From NCBI GenBank assembly GCA_963763485.1, contig CAVXOW010000003.1, positions 434,001-498,000 on the forward strand: a DNA stretch of 64,000 bases. Direction: 5' to 3'. Position numbers and translations under genes: made by a program. This stretch comes from CAWCKS01 sp963763485. GTDB lineage: Bacteria > Pseudomonadota > Alphaproteobacteria > Rhizobiales > Xanthobacteraceae. Positions 54,427-64,000 of the stretch are shown piece by piece. Under the pieces are notes generated by a model. The model worked only from the letters and a program-made list of their open reading frames with translations. It searched no databases and had not been told where the DNA came from. Each line of letters opens with the position of its first letter. Positions within the stretch are counted from its first letter, which is position 1.

Positions 54427-55801
54427 GCCCGATCCCAACGGAAGAGCGAAGACCGTCGGCGATGGCGCGACGGGTATCGCCGGGCGGGCACGCCGGCGTA
54501 TCGTCTCAATCTTCATCACGCTGTTGATCCTCGGCGGCCTCGGTTACATCGGCTGGACCACCTTCAAGACCACCGCGCAGCGCACCACCCCGCCGGATTT
54601 GCCGGTGCCGGTGCTGGCGGCAACCCCGCAGCAGAAGGACGTGCCGGTCTATCTCGACGGCGTCGGCGTAGTGAAGGCGCTGAATACGGTGACCGTTCGC
54701 GCGCAGGTCGACGGCAAGCTGATCGCGATCAAGTTCGCCGAAGGCCAGGACGTGCAGGAAGGCGACGTGCTCGCCGAGATCGACCCTGCGATCTACAAGG
54801 CCCAGCTTGACCAGGCGACTGCGAAGAAAGCGCAGGATGCGGCGACCCTAGCCAACGCGAAGCTTGACCTTGCGCGCTATCAACAGCTCGCACAGACCAA
54901 TGCCGGGTCGAAACAGCAGGCCGACACGCAAAAGGCGCTGGTCGACCAGCTCGACGCCCAGGTGCGCGCCGACCAGGCCGCGATCGACAACGCGCAGACC
55001 ACGCTCGGCTATACCAAGATCGTCGCGCCGATCTCGGGTCGCACCGGCCTGCGTCAGGTCGACCAAGGCAATATCGTCCATGCCTCCGACGCCACCGGCA
55101 TCGTCATTATCACGCAGATCAAGCCGATCGCTGTGTGGTTCAGCCTGCCGCAACAGCAGATCAACCAGGTCAATGCGGCCTTCGCGAAGGGCAGGTTGAC
55201 GGTTGACGTGTTCGGCAATGACGGCCGCACCGTTGTCCAGAACGGCATGCTCGCGAGCATCGACAACCAGGTCGATCCGACCACTGGAACGCTGAAGTTC
55301 AAGGCGCAGTTTGCGAATGCGGATTTGCAGCTCTGGCCCGGTCAGTTCGCCAATGTCCGGTTGAAGGTCGATACGCTGCAGAACGCCATCGTGGTACCGA
55401 CGTCCTCGGTGCAGCGCGGGCCGGTCGGTACCTATGTCTACATCATCGGCGCCAACAACATCGCCAGCGCGCATCCGGTCTCCGTCACCCAGCAGACCGA
55501 CGTGGAGGCCGTGATCACGGGGGTGAGCACAAGCGACCGCGTGGTCACCACCGGCTTCGCCAATCTCTCCGACGGCGCGCGCATCATGATCGGCAGCGAG
55601 CTGAACACGCCGTCGCCAGACCTCGCGCCGCGGCGCAAGGGCGCCAAAGGCCAGAAAGACGCCAAGGACAAGGCCGGCCAGAAAGGCGCTGATGCCGGCA
55701 CGCCGCCGGCCACTAGTCCCGCCGGTCAGCAAGGCGGCACTCTGCAGAAGGGACAAGGGCAGGGGGCGAAGCAAGGGGGCGGCAGCGCCCCGCAGCAATA
55801 G
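54416..55801 (+). CDS. mdtA: RND efflux periplasmic adaptor, MdtA type
   Basis: The 461-residue protein has a membrane anchor (IVSIFITLLILGGLGYIGW), lipoyl halves (FAEGQDVQEGDVLAEIDP and IVAPISGRTGLRQVDQGNI), a helical hairpin of about 80 residues, and a beta-barrel. The C-terminal 65 residues are Lys/Gly/Gln/Ala-rich and disordered (KGAKGQKDAKDKAGQKGAD), longer than in E. coli MdtA. It is followed by palindrome C and two RND pump genes. Confidence 0.92.
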   Translation: MLFKPDPNGRAKTVGDGATGIAGRARRRIVSIFITLLILGGLGYIGWTTFKTTAQRTTPPDLPVPVLAATPQQKDVPVYLDGVGVVKALNTVTVRAQVDGKLIAIKFAEGQDVQEGDVLAEIDPAIYKAQLDQATAKKAQDAATLANAKLDLARYQQLAQTNAGSKQQADTQKALVDQLDAQVRADQAAIDNAQTTLGYTKIVAPISGRTGLRQVDQGNIVHASDATGIVIITQIKPIAVWFSLPQQQINQVNAAFAKGRLTVDVFGNDGRTVVQNGMLASIDNQVDPTTGTLKFKAQFANADLQLWPGQFANVRLKVDTLQNAIVVPTSSVQRGPVGTYVYIIGANNIASAHPVSVTQQTDVEAVITGVSTSDRVVTTGFANLSDGARIMIGSELNTPSPDLAPRRKGAKGQKDAKDKAGQKGADAGTPPATSPAGQQGGTLQKGQGQGAKQGGGSAPQQ

Positions 55802-55873
55802 AGCATGATCCGGAAAAGTGGATACCGGTTTTCCACGCGACAAACGCGTAGCGTTTGCGCAGAGATCATGCTC
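55801..55873. repeat. Dispersed palindromic repeat, copy C, inside the efflux operon
   Basis: GAGCATGATC and GATCATGCTC form a perfect 10-bp outer stem. The core CCGGAAAAGTGGATACCGGTTTTCC is close to the reverse complement of copy B; a second hairpin (ACGCGACAAACGCGT, GCGTTTGCGC region) is inserted. It starts at the last base of the mdtA stop and ends 23 bp before mdtB, so it sits within a transcript. Confidence 0.85.
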
Positions 55874-55896
55874 AACCAACAACTGACGGCAGGACG

Positions 55897-58800
55897 ATGA
55901 GCGTCTCCGAGCCATTCATTCGTCGCCCGATTGCGACCTCGCTTCTGGGCATCGCGCTGACGATCGGCGGTGCACTGGGCTATTGGGGGTTGCCGGTCTC
56001 GGCGCTGCCGCAGGTCGATTTCCCGACCGTGCAGGTTACGACGCAATTGCCCGGCGCGAGCCCGGACGTGGTGGCCTCGCTGATCACCGCGCCGCTGGAG
56101 CGGCAGATCGGGCAGATCCCGGCGCTGCAGCTGATGACGTCGACCAGTTCGTATGGCGTCAGCTCGATCGCGCTGCAGTTCGACCTCAACCGCGACATCG
56201 ACGGCGCGACGCAGGACATCCAGGCCGCGATCAATGCCGCGGCCGGCGTGTTGCCGCGAACGCTGCCCTATCCGCCAACCTACGCCAAGGTCAACCCGGC
56301 CGACGCTCCTGTGATGACGCTCGCGCTGACCTCGGAAACCGTCTCGCTGCGGACGATGAGCGATATCGCCGACACCCTGCTGTCGCAGCGGCTCGCCCAG
56401 GTCGCCGGCGTCGGCAAGGTGACCGTGCTCGGTGGCCTGAAGCCGGCGGTGCGTATCCAGGCCGATCTTGCGCGGATGGCGGCCTATGGCATCGGCATGG
56501 AGGATTTGCGCGTCGCGATCGCCGCGGCCAACGTGTCCGGGCCGAAGGGCTCGCTCGATGGCGCGCTGCAGGCCTACACCATCGCCGCCAACGACCAGAT
56601 CACCGAGGCCAGCGCCTACAAGCCGGTGATCGTCGCCTATCGCAACGGCGCGCCGATCAAGATCGTCGATATCGCCCGCATCGTCGACGGGCTCGAGAAC
56701 GACAAGGCCGCCGCCTGGTACCAGAAAACGCCGGCGGTGGTGCTGGACATCCAGCGCCAGCCCGGCGCCAACGTCATCGACGTCGTGCAGCAGATCAAGC
56801 GTGAGATTCCGCGCCTGCAGCGGGCACTGCCGGCCGCGGTCAAGATCACGGTGGTCGCCGACCGCACCGTCACGATCCGCGCCTCGGTCCGTGATGTGCA
56901 ATTCACCCTGGTTCTCAGCGTCGTGCTGGTGGTGCTGGTCGTGCTGCTGTTCCTGCGCTCGGTGCGCGCCACCATCATTGCCGGCGTCGCGCTGCCGCTG
57001 TCGCTGATCACCAGCTTCGGCATCATGTGGTTTGCCGGCTTCTCACTCGACAACCTCTCACTGATGGCGCTGACCATCGGCACCGGCTTCGTGGTCGACG
57101 ACGCCATCGTGATGATCGAGAACATCGTGCGCCACATGGAAAACGGGGAAGGGGCGATGGAGGCGGCGCTCAGCGGCGCCCGCGAGATCGGCTTCACCGT
57201 GATTTCGCTGACCATGTCGCTGATCGCGGTGTTCATCCCGCTGCTGTTCATGTCCGGGCTGGTCGGGCGCATGTTCCGCGAGTTTGCGCTGACGCTGACG
57301 ATTGCGGTCGTGACCTCGGCCATCGTCTCGCTGACGCTGACGCCGATGATGTGCTCGCGCATCCTGCGCCACTCGGCCGGCGGATCTGGCTTGCGGATTC
57401 CCGGCATGGCGACCGTGGGGCGCTGGATCGATGCGACCGTCGAGGCCTATCATCGCTCGCTGCTCGCCGTGTTGCGTCATCAGCGCGCGACGCTGGTCGT
57501 GACCTTTGTGACGCTGGCCGCGACGATCGCGCTCTACGTGATCGCGCCAAAAGGCTTCCTGCCGCTGCAGGATACCGGCTCGATCGTGGCGGTCACCGAG
57601 GCCGGCCCCGACGTGTCGTTCATTGAGATGCAAGCGCGGCAGACCGAAGTTTCGAACGCCATTCGCGGCGACGGCGACGTTCTGAACGTGGTGTCAGTGG
57701 TCGGTTCCGGCTCGGTCAACCCGACGCCGAATGTCGGCCGGTTTGTCGTGACCTTGCGTCCACGCGACGAGAAGCGCGATGGCATCGATGCTGTGCTGGA
57801 TCGCCTCAAACAGAGAGTCGCGGGAATTCCGGGCGTGCGCGTCTATTTCCTGCCCGTTCAGGACATCCAGATTTCGACCAGATCGAGCCGATCGCTCTAC
57901 CAGTACACGCTGACCGCGGCCGATGCCGACGAGGTCGGAGACTGGTCCGACAAGCTGGTCAAGGAGATGTCGCACGATCCGATCTTCCGCGACGTCTCGT
58001 CGGAAGGGCAGGAGGGCGGCTTGCGTGCCTTCCTGAACGTCGATCGCGAGCGCGCCGGCCAGCTCGGCGTCTCCCTGCAGAGCGTCAACGACACGCTGAA
58101 CGACGCCTTCGGCCAACGCCAGATCTCGACCATTTACGGCCAGGCCAACCAGTATCGCGTCGTGCTGGAAGCACTGCCGGAGTTTCAGGTCGACCCGAAT
58201 ATCCTGTCCAAGCTCTACGTTCCAGGGGCCGCCGGCGCCCAGGTGCCGATCTCCACGGTTGCGACGCTTGTGCGCACCACCGCGCCGCTTGCGATCTCGC
58301 ACCAGGCGCAATTCCCGTCGAGCACGATCAGCTTCAATCTCGCGCCGGACTATGCGCTCGGCCAGGCGGTCGATGCGGTGAAGGCCGCGGAGAAGCGTAT
58401 CGGCATGCCCGGATCGATCGTCGGCTTGTTCTCCGGCGATGCCGCCGAGTTCTCACGCTCGCTCGCCGGCGAGCCGTGGTTGCTGCTGGCGGCCGTGGTG
58501 ACGATCTACATCGTGCTCGGCGTGCTCTATGAGAGCTATATTCACCCAATCACGATTCTCTCGACGCTCCCTTCGGCGGGCGTCGGCGCGATCGTCGCGC
58601 TGCTGATGTTCGGCCAGGACCTGTCGGTCATCGGACTGATCGGCATCATCCTCTTGATGGGCATCGTCAAGAAGAACGCGATCATGATGATCGATTTCGC
58701 GCTCGAGGCCGAGCGGCACCAAGGCATGTTGCCGACGGAGGCGATCGTGCAGGCCGCGATCCTGCGCTTCCGCCCGATCATGATGACGACGCTGGCCGCG

Positions 58801-59031
58801 TTGTTCGGCGCCCTGCCGCTTGCGATCGAGAGCGGCACCGGGTCCGAACTGCGCTTTCCGCTGGGTATCTCGATCATTGGCGGCCTTCTGTTGAGCCAGC
58901 TCTTGACGCTCTACACCACGCCGGTGATCTACCTTGCGCTCGACAATCTGAACCGGCGGCTCGAAAAGGTCGTGCCGACCGGCGACCACGACGAGACGCC
59001 GGTCGCCGGTGCGACCGAGGGCATGTCATGA
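55897..59031 (+). CDS. mdtB: RND efflux pump, MdtB type
   Basis: The 1044-residue pump has the 12-segment RND layout. Its start is MSVSEPFIRRPIATSLLGIA; the proton-relay acids are in FVVDDAIVMIENIVRHME (about 398-400) and the partner Lys in GIVKKNAIMMIDFALE (about 922). MdtB and MdtC pumps work as a mixed trimer with MdtA. The gene overlaps mdtC by four bases (ATGA). No frameshift. Confidence 0.94.
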   Translation: MSVSEPFIRRPIATSLLGIALTIGGALGYWGLPVSALPQVDFPTVQVTTQLPGASPDVVASLITAPLERQIGQIPALQLMTSTSSYGVSSIALQFDLNRDIDGATQDIQAAINAAAGVLPRTLPYPPTYAKVNPADAPVMTLALTSETVSLRTMSDIADTLLSQRLAQVAGVGKVTVLGGLKPAVRIQADLARMAAYGIGMEDLRVAIAAANVSGPKGSLDGALQAYTIAANDQITEASAYKPVIVAYRNGAPIKIVDIARIVDGLENDKAAAWYQKTPAVVLDIQRQPGANVIDVVQQIKREIPRLQRALPAAVKITVVADRTVTIRASVRDVQFTLVLSVVLVVLVVLLFLRSVRATIIAGVALPLSLITSFGIMWFAGFSLDNLSLMALTIGTGFVVDDAIVMIENIVRHMENGEGAMEAALSGAREIGFTVISLTMSLIAVFIPLLFMSGLVGRMFREFALTLTIAVVTSAIVSLTLTPMMCSRILRHSAGGSGLRIPGMATVGRWIDATVEAYHRSLLAVLRHQRATLVVTFVTLAATIALYVIAPKGFLPLQDTGSIVAVTEAGPDVSFIEMQARQTEVSNAIRGDGDVLNVVSVVGSGSVNPTPNVGRFVVTLRPRDEKRDGIDAVLDRLKQRVAGIPGVRVYFLPVQDIQISTRSSRSLYQYTLTAADADEVGDWSDKLVKEMSHDPIFRDVSSEGQEGGLRAFLNVDRERAGQLGVSLQSVNDTLNDAFGQRQISTIYGQANQYRVVLEALPEFQVDPNILSKLYVPGAAGAQVPISTVATLVRTTAPLAISHQAQFPSSTISFNLAPDYALGQAVDAVKAAEKRIGMPGSIVGLFSGDAAEFSRSLAGEPWLLLAAVVTIYIVLGVLYESYIHPITILSTLPSAGVGAIVALLMFGQDLSVIGLIGIILLMGIVKKNAIMMIDFALEAERHQGMLPTEAIVQAAILRFRPIMMTTLAALFGALPLAIESGTGSELRFPLGISIIGGLLLSQLLTLYTTPVIYLALDNLNRRLEKVVPTGDHDETPVAGATEGMS

Positions 59032-62000
59032 GCTCGCTGTCGGAGCCGTTCATCCGCCGCCCGGTCGGCACCACGTTGCTGGCGATCGGCTTGTTCCTGG
59101 TCGGCTGCGTGGCTTACGTGTTCCTGCCGGTATCGAGCCTGCCGACGGTCGATTTCCCGGTGATCGGCGTCGGGGCCTCGCGGCCGGGCGCCGATCCGAT
59201 CGTGATGTCGGAGACGGTGGCAGCGCCGCTGGAGCGGCGGCTCGGCGAGATCGCCGGCGTCACTCAGATGACGTCGACGAGTTCGCTCGGCATCACCAGA
59301 ATCGTCCTGCAGTTCGATCTCGGGCGCGACATCGATCGCGCCGCGCGCGACGTGCAGGCCGCGATCAACGCCTCGTTGAGCGACCTGCCGAGCGATCTGC
59401 CGGCGCTGCCGAGCTTTCGCAAGGCCAATCCCTCCGCGGCGCCGGTGCTGATCATCGCGCTGACGTCGAAGACGCTGACACCGGCCGCGCTTTACGACAT
59501 TGCCGATACCGTGCTGGTGCAGCGCATCTCGCAGATCGACGGCGTCGGCGAGGTCAACGTCAACGGCGCCGAGCAGCCGGCGGTGCGTGTCCAGCTTCGC
59601 CCCGGCGCGCTCGCCGCAGCCGGCATCGCGACCGACGATGTGCGCGTCGCGCTGGTCAATGCCAATCCGCTGACGCCGGTCGGCGCCTTCAACAACCAGC
59701 GCCAGGCCGAGACCATCGCCATCAATCCGCAGCTGCGGACAGCCGACGAATTCCGCAACCTGGTGGTCAAGACCGTCAACGGCACCGTGGTACGTCTCTC
59801 TGACATCGCCGACATCGAGGACTCCGTGCCGCAGCACCAAGTCGGCGGCCTGGTTCAACAAGGAACCGTCGGTGCTGCTGCTGATCACCAAGGCAGGCGA
59901 CGCCAACGTCATCGACACGGTCGATCGCGTCAAAGCCTTGCTGCCGCAGCTGAAGGAGTTCCTGCCCGCCGGCGTCGACTTCACGATCTTCTCCGACCGC
60001 ACCGGCACGATCCGCGCCAGCGTGCACGACATGCAGCTGACGCTGCTCGGCACGCGCCGTGCTGGTGATGCTGGTGGTGTTCGTGTTCCTGCGGCGGGGG
60101 ACGCCGACGGTTGCCGCCGGCATCTCGGTGCCGCTGGCGCTGGCCGGCACCTGCGCCGGGATGTGGGTCGTCGGCTATTCGATCGACAATCTCTCGCTGA
60201 TGGCGCTCGCGATCTCGGTCGGCTTTGTCGTCGACGATGCGATTGTGATGATCGAGAACATGTATCGCAATATGGAAGCCGGCATGACGCCGATGCGGGC
60301 GGCGCTCGCCGGCGCACGGCAGGTCGGCTTCACGGTGATGTCGATTTCGATCTCGCTGGTGGCCGCCTTTACGCCGCTGATCTTCATGGGCGGCATTCCC
60401 GGCCGGCTGTTTCGCGAATTCTCGCTGACGCTAACCTTTGCAATCGTCGTCTCGACCGTCGTGTCGTTGACCGTCACCCCGATGATCTGCGCGCACTACA
60501 TCAGGACCGGGCACAGCGATCAGCGCAACTGGTTTGACCGTCTGGTCGAGGGCGTGCTGTCCCCCATCATCCGCTTCTATGCCGTGACGCTGCGGGCCGT
60601 GCTCGGCTTCCCCTACCTGACGTTATTGGTGTTCATCGCGACCATCGCGCTGACGGCGACACTCTACTACAAGGTGCCGAAGGGATATTTCCCGCAGGAC
60701 GACTCCGGACTGATCGTCGGCTTCACACGGGCTTCGCCCGACGTCTCCTTCAGCGGCATGCTCGGCCTGCAGCAGAGCGTCGCCGACATCGTACTGGGCG
60801 ACCCCGCCGTTCAGGCGCTCGGCTCGGCGCTCGGCGGCGGCGCCTTCGCTGGCGCTCAGAACCGCGGCCAAATGTTCATTAGCCTGAAGCCGCCGGAGGA
60901 ACGGGGCGGGGTGACCACGCAGGAAGTGATCGATCGTTTGCGCAAAAAGCTGTTTCCTCTCCCGGGCATGCGGCTATTCATGTTCGCCGCCCAGGACCTG
61001 CGGGCCGGCGCGCGGCAGAGCGACAGTGAATACCAATATACGCTGGCCTCGACCGACATCGAGCTATTGCAGAAATGGGCGCCCCTGGTGGCCAAACGCA
61101 TGGAGACGGTCGAGGGCATCAACGGCATTTCCTCGGACCGCGATCCCGGCGGTCTGCAGCTGTCGCTCAAAATCAACCGCGAGGCGGCCTCTGCGTACGG
61201 CGTCCACGTCAGCGATATCAACGCGGCGCTGAACAACGCGTTCGCGCAGCGCCAGATCAGTACGGTCTACACCCAGCGTAACCAGTACAAGATCGTTCTT
61301 GAGGTCGATCCGGACTTTCAGCGCGACCCGAGCAATCTCGATCGCATCTTCGTCGCTGGCGCGGGCAATGCCCAGGTTCCGCTGTCGGCGGTGGTGCGCG
61401 CCGAACCCACGCTGTCGCCGCTGTCGATCTTCCATTCCGGCCAACTTGCGTCATCCACCGTGTCGTTCGGACTGGAGCCCAATGTCACGCTGCAGCAGGC
61501 GACCCAGAACATCCAGCAGGCGGTGAACGAGCTGCATATGCCCGAAGGTATCCGCGGCGGGTTCGAGGGCAATGCCAGCGATTTTGGCAGAACGTCGAAC
61601 ACACAGCCGCTCCTGATCGTTGGCGCTTTCGTTGCCGTCTATATCGTGCTCGGCATTCTCTATGAGAGCCTCGCGCACCCCTTCACGATCATTTCGACCC
61701 TGCCGTCGGCCGGCCTCGGTGCGCTGCTTGCGCTGCAGATCTCGAACACGCCGCTGACGGTGATCGCGTTCATCGGCATCATCCTGTTGATCGGCATCGT
61801 CAAGAAGAACGGTATCATGATCGTCGATTTTGCGCTGGAGGGTGAGCGCCAGCGCGGCCAGTCGCCGGAGGAATCGATCTTCGAGGCGAGCATCGCCCGC
61901 TTCCGCCCGATCCTGATGACGACGCTTGCTGCACTGCTCGCCGCCATACCGCTGGTCATCGCGACCGGTCCCGGCACGGAGCTCCGCCGGCCGCTCGGCA

Positions 62001-62179
62001 TCACCATCATCGGCGGGTTGATCGTGTCGCAGGTGTTGACGCTGTACACAACGCCGGTGATTTATTTGTTGATCGACCGTTTGCGGCAGTGGCCGCTCCG
62101 CAGTCGCCTCGCCCGGTTGTTCCGGTGGATGGGTGCCCTGACCGGGTTCCAGCGCTCTACTTCGTCTCCTCGCGCTTGA
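59028..62179 (+). CDS. mdtC: RND efflux pump, MdtC type (two one-base frameshifts)
   Basis: The N-terminal quarter starts MSSLSEPFIRRPVGTTLLAI; the rest runs in other frames. The first break is at about 59829-59830 (one extra C); correction gives EDSVRSTKSAAWFNKEPSVL. The second is at about 60053-60056; correction gives LTLLGTAVLVMLVVFVFLRR. The 3152 bp minus two encode 1049 residues, the expected length. VVDDAIVMIENMYRNME and GIVKKNGIMIVDFALE carry the proton-relay residues. The 3' end overlaps the convergent ycjF-like gene by 23 bp. Confidence 0.9.
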
Positions 62180-63176
62180 TCAATTCGCCGACGAGATCGC
62201 CAAGCGCCGGCCGCGGCAGGGCCGCGAACGGCAGCGGGCGGGTCACGTCGACCGCAGCAAGCCCAAGCCGCGCGGTCAACAGCCCGTTGACGACGCCTTC
62301 GCCGAGCCGCGTCGACAGCTTGGCCGCAATGCCGTGACCGAGCAGCTGCTGCACCAGGCTGTCGCTCGCGGCCATGCCGCCGGTCAGTGCGAGGTGGGCG
62401 ACGACATGGCGAAACAGTTTGATCATGCCGAGCGCGCCGGGGCGGCCACCATAAAGCCGCGCCAGCTGCCGGACCAGCCGCACCGACGACACCAGCACGA
62501 AGACGATGTCGAACACCGCGCGCGGCGAAATGGCGGTGACGACGGAGACGCGCTGCGCGGCCTGCGAGATCAGCCGGCGAGCTTCCTGGTCGAGCGGCGC
62601 GAGCAGTTCGCGCTCGGCGATGCGGATCAAGTCGGCGCCGTCGATGATGTCGCCGAGGTGATCCGTCACCATGCGTCGGCCGCGCGCGAGATGCGGATTG
62701 TCCTTGGCGATGGCGAGCAGTTCGCGGATGATGGTCGTCGCTTCCTCGCGCTCGTCCGAGATCAGCGCCGCGGTCGCGCGCGCGTGCAGGGTCTCGATGG
62801 TGGCGAGCCGGCTCAGCCCCAGAACTTCGCGGCCGACGATGACCGCGAGCGCGAGAACGGCAACCGCGGCCAGCGCGATACCGAAATAACCAAGCTCGGC
62901 ATTGCGGGCGTAAAGATTCTCGATCAGCTGGGTGGCGCTGAGGCCCATCGCGAGCAGGATCAGGCCCGACAGTGCCGACCAGAACACCACGCCCCACGGG
63001 AAGCCGGCGCGCGCCGGCGGCAGCGTTTCGATCGGCACGGGCAGGTTGTCCGGCCCGCTGTCAGGCCGGATTTGCACGCCATCGCGCGCAGAAAAATCCT
63101 CCACGTCGCTGACGACCACCTTGGGGTCATCGAGACGAAAGGCGGCTGGCTTGCGCCGCATCGTTGGGTCGGTCAT
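62157..63176 (-). CDS. ycjF: YcjF-like membrane protein (DUF697 / TIGR01620)
   Basis: The 339-residue protein has a polar N-terminus of about 60 residues, two membrane segments (FPWGVVFWSALSGLILLAMG, about 60-78, and GYFGIALAAVAVLALAVIVG, about 95-115) and a C-terminal DUF697-type part with more hydrophobic helices (AISPRAVFDIVFVLVSSVRL). It pairs with the ycjX-like gene, with the ATG overlapping its stop by four bases. The function is not established; the E. coli pair is induced by envelope stress. Confidence 0.88.
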   Translation of the reverse strand: MTDPTMRRKPAAFRLDDPKVVVSDVEDFSARDGVQIRPDSGPDNLPVPIETLPPARAGFPWGVVFWSALSGLILLAMGLSATQLIENLYARNAELGYFGIALAAVAVLALAVIVGREVLGLSRLATIETLHARATAALISDEREEATTIIRELLAIAKDNPHLARGRRMVTDHLGDIIDGADLIRIAERELLAPLDQEARRLISQAAQRVSVVTAISPRAVFDIVFVLVSSVRLVRQLARLYGGRPGALGMIKLFRHVVAHLALTGGMAASDSLVQQLLGHGIAAKLSTRLGEGVVNGLLTARLGLAAVDVTRPLPFAALPRPALGDLVGELIKREETK

Positions 63177-64000
63177 CTCAGTCGGTCCCCGATCAGGAAC
63201 TGCAGCGCACGGTCAAGACGAATATGGGGCAGCGCCGGCTCGTCGCCAGCCTGCATCGCGAGCGCCGGCGGGCGAAAGCGCAGGAAGCGGAAGTCGGTAT
63301 TGTCGGGCGAGGCGGCGCTCAGGCCGCGAAAGCCGTCCGCGCTTGCAAGCAGCGCCTCGACGTCCTCGGGCAGATCGCCGGGGAAGGTCGCAACCTCGGT
63401 CGCGCCATCGAACGTCTCGGTGCCGGAGGTCTCGCCTGCGATCGGCGTGCCGATGATGGCGGGCAGGCGATCGCGGCCGCGCCGGACCTCGGCCTCGCGG
63501 GTGGCGCGCACGGCGGCGATCGCGACGGCGTCGGTCAACGCGCCCGTCGAGCCGGCCCGCGCCGTGGCATCGCGCATCAAGTGCTTCAGCACGGCTTCGA
63601 GCCGGTCGTGGCTGACGCGGTGCAGATGATCGGCCTTGGTGGCCGCAAACAGGATGCGGTCGATGCGCGGACGAATAAGCGTGCTGAGCAGGGTGCGCCG
63701 GCCGACACGAAAGCTTTCGAGGATCGCGGCCATCGCCGCTTCCAGGTCCTGCAATGCGTCGGGCCCGGCGTTGAACGCGGCGAGCGCGTCGACCAGCACG
63801 ACCTGGCGGTCGAGCCGGGCGAAATGATCGCGGAAGAATGGCCTGATGATCGCGTCCTGATAGGCCGTGTAGCGCCGCCGCATCATCGCCCAGAGCGAAT
63901 TCGCCGGCGCCTCTTCGCCTGCGGGTACGTCGAGCGGCGCAAAGGTCAGCGCCGGCGTTCCGGCCATCGCGCCGGGCAGCAGGAAACGCCCTGGTGGCAA
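63173..64000 (-). CDS. ycjX: YcjX-like P-loop protein, C-terminal part (cut by window end)
   Basis: About 275 residues of a YcjX-family GTP-binding-like protein are visible; the N-terminal P-loop part lies beyond the window. Recognisable segments are FFRDHFARLDRQVVLVDALA, ILFAATKADHLHRVSHDRLE (with a TKAD-type guanine motif) and the C-terminal FRFLRFRPPA. The full family length is near 480-490. It is translationally coupled to the ycjF-like gene. Confidence 0.88.
   Translation of the reverse strand: MPPGRFLLPGAMAGTPALTFAPLDVPAGEEAPANSLWAMMRRRYTAYQDAIIRPFFRDHFARLDRQVVLVDALAAFNAGPDALQDLEAAMAAILESFRVGRRTLLSTLIRPRIDRILFAATKADHLHRVSHDRLEAVLKHLMRDATARAGSTGALTDAVAIAAVRATREAEVRRGRDRLPAIIGTPIAGETSGTETFDGATEVATFPGDLPEDVEALLASADGFRGLSAASPDNTDFRFLRFRPPALAMQAGDEPALPHIRLDRALQFLIGDRLR

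Noticed and set aside
55726..56901. 391-codon open frame opposite mdtA and mdtB
   Set aside because: Crosses two genes and a palindromic repeat; Arg/His-rich composition is typical of a shadow frame.

Overview
The window is chromosomal DNA of an alphaproteobacterium, most likely Bradyrhizobium or a close relative. The evidence is high GC, the block comEC-lexA-moeA-moaC-trpC-trpD with ppiD, tpiA, secG and pyrG, a lipoyl domain fused to the pyruvate dehydrogenase E1 beta subunit, an aapJQMP amino-acid transporter, an ExoR homologue, a direct-repeat LexA box (GTTC-N7-GTTC) and a CtrA box. I see no tRNA, rRNA or CRISPR array. Both end genes (comEC and a ycjX-like gene) are cut by the window edge.

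Layout. 1-2273: comEC end and lexA with its SOS operator. 2274-7919 (minus): molybdenum-cofactor genes moeA and moaC, tryptophan genes trpC and trpD, and the periplasmic foldase ppiD. 8106-13397 (plus): tpiA, secG, pyrG, a NIPSNAP protein, a VOC protein and kdsA. 13453-25641: core genes (queF, eno, ftsB) alternate with accessory genes: an MFS transporter, secreted low-complexity proteins, a 2OG-Fe(II) oxygenase, a decayed LuxR regulator, a HAF/VCBS repeat protein, an FMN reductase and a Tat-exported FAD oxidase. 26733-32455: the pyruvate dehydrogenase operon pdhA-pdhB-pdhC-tautomerase-lpd. 32452-37410: an apparently foreign phosphotransferase-like gene, ilvD, an exoR-like gene and xth. 37747-42010: a two-gene RND efflux system. 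42478-46991: aapJQMP. 46992-47938: an IS3 transposase scrap and a LysE-family exporter. 48001-52629 (minus): cysK and a three-gene lipid-modification operon (FAD oxidoreductase, DUF1365, CFA-synthase-like). 52939-62179: a four-gene MdtABC-type efflux operon with its own outer-membrane factor. 62157-64000 (minus): ycjF- and ycjX-like genes.

A striking property of this sequence is eight probable one-base indels in genes that should be intact: trpC, moaC (two), moeA, eno, the HAF/VCBS gene and mdtC (two). Each corrected length is a whole number of codons and matches the family. They look like sequence errors rather than gene decay, and the frameshifted genes are annotated as whole genes.

Regulatory signals readable in the DNA include the LexA box upstream of lexA, a perfect CtrA box 22 bp before ftsB, perfect and near-perfect CRP-type sites 150-170 bp upstream of two secreted low-complexity proteins, a perfect Rho-independent terminator, an attenuator-like hairpin after aapJ, a hairpin around the ilvD start region, and three copies of a dispersed palindromic repeat family. 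I found no clearly new multi-gene defence or biosynthetic system. The best leads are the paired CRP-type sites with low-complexity secreted proteins, the HAF/VCBS protein, the lipid-modification operon and the tautomerase inside the pdh operon.
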